Below, piece by piece: positions 5,878 through 9,338 of a stretch of DNA of 9,338 bases. Below the pieces are notes generated by a model. That model was not told the DNA's origin. It was given only the letters and a program-made list of their open reading frames with translations, and did not search any database. The stretch covers positions 1 through 9,338 of the forward strand of contig JACCVA010000234.1 in assembly GCA_013698435.1 (NCBI GenBank), given 5' to 3'. Source of the stretch: Nocardioidaceae bacterium. GTDB lineage: Bacteria; Actinomycetota; Actinomycetes; Propionibacteriales; Nocardioidaceae. Every line of letters starts with the position of its first letter. The first letter of the stretch is position 1. Made by a program: the position numbers and the translations under genes.

Positions 5878-6737
5878 GCACCCGACAGCGCTCCCGGGCC
5901 AATGCGGTCAGCGGCTCGCGCACGCTCTCCGGCCGGCTGTGGACCGCGCTCGGTGTGATCGCGGTGCTGGCGTTCAGCCTCTTCCCGGTCTTCATCATGG
6001 TGTCGACGGCCGTCGACGCCCGGGCTAACGACGGCTCACGCAGCTTGCTGCCCACGGACTTCACTCTCGACAACTTCTCGTTCGTTCTCGACGAAGGCAA
6101 CTTCACGACGTACCTCCGCAACTCGATCGTGGTCGCGCTGGCGACCGTGCTGATCAGCTCGGCGATCGCGCTGCTGGCGTCCGTGGCCGTGTCACGCTTC
6201 AAGTTCCGGTTCCGCACGGCGGTCCTGATCATGATCCTCGTCGTGCAGATGGTGCCGCTCGAGGCGCTGGTGATCCCGCTCTTCCTCCAGGCGAAGTCAC
6301 TGGCCCTGCTCGACCACCTCTTCGGACTCGTGGTGGTCTACGTCGCGTTCTCGCTGCCGTTCGCGATCTGGACGCTGCGAGGGTTCGTCGCCGCCATCCC
6401 GGTCGAGATCGAGGAGGCGGCGTACGTCGACGGCGCCTCGTGGCCGCGGATGTTCTGGTCGATCCTGCTGCCGCTGTGCGCGCCCGGCCTGGTCGCCACC
6501 AGCGTCTTCTCGTTCATCACCGCCTGGAACGAGTTCATCTTCGCCATCACCTTCATGAGCGACGAGTCGAAGTACACCGTCGCCGCCGGTCTGCGTCAGT
6601 TCTTCACGCAGTACGGCACGAACTGGGGTGCGGTGATGGCAGGCTCCACCCTGATCACCTTGCCGGTCATGCTGTTCTTCGTCGCCGTCCAACGCCGGCT
6701 CAGCTCGGGTCTCGTCGCCGGGGCGGTGAAGGGGTGA
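5874..6737 (+). CDS. Sugar ABC transporter permease, second subunit (MalG/DasC type)
   Basis: 287 residues, second channel subunit. ATG 5874 overlaps the stop of the first permease in an ATGA junction, so translation is probably coupled; the ribosome site is weak (GACGAG), in keeping with coupling. Membrane spans include ALGVIAVLAFSLFPVFIMV, SIVVALATVLISSAIALLAS, AVLIMILVVQMVPLEALVIP and LFGLVVVYVAFSLPFAIW. The EAA loop EAAYVDGASWPRMFW starts at E181. The long periplasmic-side segment between the first two spans (about residues 48-80) is usual for MalG-type subunits. No ATPase gene lies in the window, so the nucleotide-binding subunit must come from elsewhere. The frame is open far upstream within the first permease, but that stretch has no permease character. 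Confidence 0.92.
   Translation: MSTRQRSRANAVSGSRTLSGRLWTALGVIAVLAFSLFPVFIMVSTAVDARANDGSRSLLPTDFTLDNFSFVLDEGNFTTYLRNSIVVALATVLISSAIALLASVAVSRFKFRFRTAVLIMILVVQMVPLEALVIPLFLQAKSLALLDHLFGLVVVYVAFSLPFAIWTLRGFVAAIPVEIEEAAYVDGASWPRMFWSILLPLCAPGLVATSVFSFITAWNEFIFAITFMSDESKYTVAAGLRQFFTQYGTNWGAVMAGSTLITLPVMLFFVAVQRRLSSGLVAGAVKG
6729..6733 (+). promoter_or_regulatory. Ribosome binding site bearing on the nagZ start
   Basis: AAGGG with a further G at 6734 leaves no spacing to GTG 6734 but about 8 bases to the in-frame TTG at 6743. Either termination-reinitiation at the GTGA junction sets the start, or the true start is TTG 6743. Confidence 0.35.
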
Positions 6738-8218
6738 GCGAATTGCGATCGCTGGTGCAGTCGGTTCTCATGCCCGGCTTCGAAGGCACGACGACCCCCG
6801 ACTGGCTGGCCCGACGCCTCGAGACGGGACTGGCCGGCGTCTGCTGGTTCGGGCAGAACGTCACCGGGCCCGAGCAGGCGCGCCAGCTCGCCGACGAGCT
6901 GCACGGGGCGCGCGAGGGGGTGCTCGTGCTCAGCGACGAGGAAGGTGGAGCCGTCAGCCGGCTGGAGGCTGGGCGCGGATCCTCGTGGCCCGGACACGCC
7001 TCGCTCGGACAGCTCGATGACGTGACCGCGACGCACGCGGTTGCGGCGGCGCTCGGTCGGCAGGTGCGCGGTGCGGGTGTCGACGTGGCGCTGTCGCCGT
7101 GCGTCGACGTCAACTCCGACCCTGACAACCCGGTCATCGGCGTCCGCTCGTTCGGCTCGTCTCCCGAGCTCGTCTCTCGCCATGGCGCCGCGTTCGTGCG
7201 CGGACTTCAGTCCAGCGGCGTCGCGTCGTGCGCGAAACACTTCCCCGGCCATGGCGCGACCCGCACCGACTCGCACGTCGATCTGCCGTACGTCGACGCA
7301 TCCGCCGCCGTCCTGCGCGAGCGCGACATCGAGCCGTTTGCCGCTGTGGTCGAGGCAGGGGTCCAGTGTGTGATGACCGCGCACGTCGTCTTCCCGGCGC
7401 TCGACGACCAGCCGGCGACGATGAGTCCCACTCTGCTGTCGCTGCTGCGCGGTGAGCTGGGCTTCGAGGGCGTCATCATCAGCGACGCGTTGGACATGCA
7501 CGCGATCTCGCGCGGGGTCGGACGAGGCCCCGGCGCCGTCCGGGCGTTGGCCGCCGGCGTCGACCTGGTCTGCATCGGAAACCCGTCGTTTCCCTCTTCG
7601 TACGACGCCGAGGTGGTTCTCGACGAGGTTGCAGACGCGGTGCAGCTCGCCGTCGAGGACGGCTCGCTGAGGCGCGACCGGCTGGAGCAGGCTGCGGCCC
7701 GGGTGGCCGACCTGGCGACGTGGGTCGCCAAGGGGTCCGGCGGCGCACCGCCCGACGGGCCAGCGACCAGCGGTGACTCACGCGCGGTCGGCCGTGACGT
7801 GGCGCGGCGGGTCGTGCAGCCGAAGGGCGACGTGCGGGTCGAGGGCGTCCCCCTCGTGATCGAGCTCGACGGTCCGATCAACGTCGCGGCCGGTCGCCAG
7901 AACTCACCGTTCGTCGCCGAGCTGCGGCGGCGTCATCCGCAGCTGGAGCTTATCTCGGTCGCGTCGGAGTCCGACCTCGCGGCTCTCCCGTCCGGTCAGA
8001 GCCCGGTCGTGGTGCTGGTCGGTCAGCGCCGCGACGCCGACACGTCCGCAGCACTGCACGCCGTGTTGGCAGCTCATGGCAATGCGGTCGTCGTCTACAC
8101 CGGTATCGCCACCGACGACGACCCAGGCGAGCGGACCGTGCACTCCTTCGGTGGCGGCCGCGCCATCGCGGAGGCTGTCGCCGACCTGATCTGCGGCGTG
8201 GGTGGAGGTGCCGAGTGA
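6734..8218 (+). CDS. nagZ: Beta-N-acetylhexosaminidase, GH3 family (NagZ)
   Basis: 494 residues, no signal peptide, so cytoplasmic. NagZ removes GlcNAc from GlcNAc-(anhydro)MurNAc sugars and muropeptides. The GH3 barrel (about residues 5-335) has SDEEGGAVSRL near 67-77, KHFPGHG (168-174) and the DSH dyad D179/H181 that supplies the acid/base His special to NagZ. SDALDM holds the expected nucleophile D251. A C-terminal alpha/beta region (about 370-494) follows a Gly/Pro-rich linker. This makes it longer than single-domain Gram-negative NagZ (about 340) and shorter than two-domain B. subtilis NagZ (about 640). GTG 6734 overlaps the permease stop in a GTGA junction; TTG 6743 is an alternative start. 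The operon position puts hydrolysis directly after import and before AnmK. A less specific GH3 hexosaminidase on chitobiose is the main alternative. Confidence 0.9.
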   Translation: MSELRSLVQSVLMPGFEGTTTPDWLARRLETGLAGVCWFGQNVTGPEQARQLADELHGAREGVLVLSDEEGGAVSRLEAGRGSSWPGHASLGQLDDVTATHAVAAALGRQVRGAGVDVALSPCVDVNSDPDNPVIGVRSFGSSPELVSRHGAAFVRGLQSSGVASCAKHFPGHGATRTDSHVDLPYVDASAAVLRERDIEPFAAVVEAGVQCVMTAHVVFPALDDQPATMSPTLLSLLRGELGFEGVIISDALDMHAISRGVGRGPGAVRALAAGVDLVCIGNPSFPSSYDAEVVLDEVADAVQLAVEDGSLRRDRLEQAAARVADLATWVAKGSGGAPPDGPATSGDSRAVGRDVARRVVQPKGDVRVEGVPLVIELDGPINVAAGRQNSPFVAELRRRHPQLELISVASESDLAALPSGQSPVVVLVGQRRDADTSAALHAVLAAHGNAVVVYTGIATDDDPGERTVHSFGGGRAIAEAVADLICGVGGGAE

Positions 8219-9338
8219 TCATCGTCGCAGTCGCCTCCGGTACGTCGGCCGATGGCTTGGACGTCGGCGTGGTCGACATCGACTGGGCGGGCGCCGAACC
8301 GAACCTCGAACCGGACATCGAGCTGAGGTTGCTGCACATGCGCACCGACCCGTGGCCGGCCGGCCTCGGCGAAGCTGTGCTGGAGCTGCTCCCGCCTGCG
8401 GTCACGACCGCAGCGCGCATCTGCGATCTCGACACCGCGATCGGTCAGGCCGTAGGCGCCGCCGCTCGACGCGCCATGCACGAGTCGGACGCTGACGTCG
8501 AGCTCGTGGTGTCTCCCGGCCAGACCGTGCACCATGAGGTGCGCGACGGCGAGTGCCTTGGCACGTTGCAGATCGGGCAACCTGCCTGGGTCGTCGAGGC
8601 CACCGGGCTGCCGGTGGTGTCGGACCTGCGCGCCCGCGACGTCAGCGCCGGCGGGCACGGTGCCCCGTTGACGAGCACCCTCGATGCGCTTTGGTTGGCA
8701 GCGGCTGGCGGGCCTACTGCCGCCCTGAACCTCGGGGGCATCGCCAACGTGACCGTCGTCGGGGCGGCTGGCGAGCCGGTCACCGCGTGGGACACCGGTC
8801 CCGCCAACTGCCTGATCGACATCGCCGCAGCCCACGCCACCGGCGGGGCGATGCGGTGCGACCTGGACGGCGCGATGGCCACCCGCGGGGTCGTACGGTC
8901 CGATCTGCTCGACCGGCTGCTCGCCCACCCCTACTTCGCGCTGACACCGCCGGTCTCGACAGGTCGAGAAGTGTTCTCCGCGCAGCTGCTCGACGAGGCC
9001 TTGGCGCAGACTGCGCCGATCGAGCCGGACGACATCGTGGCGACCTTGACGGAGCTGACGGCGGTCACAGTGGCACGCGCGTTGCGGCCGTACGAGGTGG
9101 TCGAAGTGGTCGCGTCCGGTGGAGGCACCCGGAACCCCACCTTGATGGCAGCTCTGCGTCGTGCGTTGGGTCCGACGCGGCTGACGACGAGCGACCGCCG
9201 GGGGATCCCCGCCGAGGCCAAGGAGGTCGTGATGTGGGCGTTGCTGGGGTTCCTCAGCTGGCACGGCGTGGCGGCGACGACGCAGGCGACCGGCGCCCGG
9301 AACAGCAGGGTGCTGGGGCGCATCAGCCCTGGCGACGC
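8215..9338 (+). CDS. anmK: Anhydro-N-acetylmuramic acid kinase (AnmK), nearly complete, runs off the edge
   Basis: AnmK opens the 1,6-anhydro ring of anhydro-MurNAc while phosphorylating it with ATP to MurNAc-6-phosphate, in the cytoplasm. The 374 codons seen approach the full family length (about 370-390), so only a short tail is missing. Family motifs in order: SGTSADGLD (8-16), SPGQTVHH (100-107), DLRARDVSAGG (137-147, containing the proposed catalytic Asp), NLGGIAN (172-178), DTGPAN (193-198), PPVSTGREVF, ASGGGTRNP and the closing GIPAEAKE. Two deviations stand out: SADG for the usual SMDG, and P101 where most members have His in SHGQT. GTG 8215 overlaps the nagZ stop (GTGA), with GGAGG at 8204-8208, 6 bases away. 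The product would next need the MurQ etherase, which is not in this window. Confidence 0.93.
   Translation, partial: MIIVAVASGTSADGLDVGVVDIDWAGAEPNLEPDIELRLLHMRTDPWPAGLGEAVLELLPPAVTTAARICDLDTAIGQAVGAAARRAMHESDADVELVVSPGQTVHHEVRDGECLGTLQIGQPAWVVEATGLPVVSDLRARDVSAGGHGAPLTSTLDALWLAAAGGPTAALNLGGIANVTVVGAAGEPVTAWDTGPANCLIDIAAAHATGGAMRCDLDGAMATRGVVRSDLLDRLLAHPYFALTPPVSTGREVFSAQLLDEALAQTAPIEPDDIVATLTELTAVTVARALRPYEVVEVVASGGGTRNPTLMAALRRALGPTRLTTSDRRGIPAEAKEVVMWALLGFLSWHGVAATTQATGARNSRVLGRISPGD

Noticed and set aside
6440..6733. N-terminal extension of NagZ
   Set aside because: The frame is open upstream, but the translation is an Arg/His-rich shadow of the second permease. NagZ homology begins just after GTG 6734.
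8095..9264. Long antisense open frame of 389 codons opposite anmK
   Set aside because: It arises from G/C codon bias on the opposite strand, has low-complexity Arg/Gly-rich composition and overlaps a clearly recognised gene.
1..9338. CRISPR arrays, tRNA/rRNA genes, insertion sequences or phage genes
   Set aside because: No regularly spaced repeats, cloverleaf, transposase, terminal inverted repeats or integrase were seen. The DUF222 fragment alone does not show a mobile element.

Overview
This window looks like chromosomal DNA of a high-GC actinobacterium, probably from the Nocardioidaceae or a related Propionibacteriales group. The grounds are strong G/C third-position bias, GTG starts, overlapping 4-base gene junctions, a DUF222/13E12-type gene start with a mycobacterial-type SOS box, and DasR-type (GntR/HutC) control elements. 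The genus is inferred, not read from the sequence.

Layout. Bases 1-125 (minus strand) hold the first 41 codons of a DUF222/HNH-endonuclease-type protein. A LexA-like box and a -10 element lie directly upstream. Bases 228-830 (minus) encode a nitroreductase-family flavoprotein. Divergent from it, bases 988-2589 (plus) encode a secreted GHL10 (DUF187) glycoside-hydrolase-like protein with a C-terminal FN3-like domain, and a DasR-type operator (dre) covers its promoter. After a long hairpin (2600-2663) comes a DasR-like GntR/HutC repressor gene (2725-3450), ending in a compact terminator. A new promoter at 3469-3498, again overlapped by dre-like operators (3506-3530), starts a tightly packed operon that runs to the window end: sugar-binding lipoprotein (3568-4878), two ABC permeases (4882-5877 and 5874-6737), NagZ-type beta-N-acetylhexosaminidase (6734-8218) and anhydro-N-acetylmuramic acid kinase AnmK (8215 to the edge, nearly complete).

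How it fits together. The enzymes name the substrate: NagZ cuts GlcNAc from (anhydro)MurNAc, and AnmK turns anhydro-MurNAc into MurNAc-6-phosphate. With an ABC sugar importer in the same operon and a secreted GHL10 protein (the E. coli GHL10 protein DigH cleaves peptide-free glycan) under the same kind of operator, the cluster reads as a peptidoglycan-glycan scavenging and recycling regulon. The DasR-like protein would be the local repressor, probably released by an amino-sugar phosphate. No transport ATPase is present, as in Streptomyces das/ngc systems that borrow the shared ATPase MsiK. The two leftmost minus-strand genes appear unrelated to the regulon.
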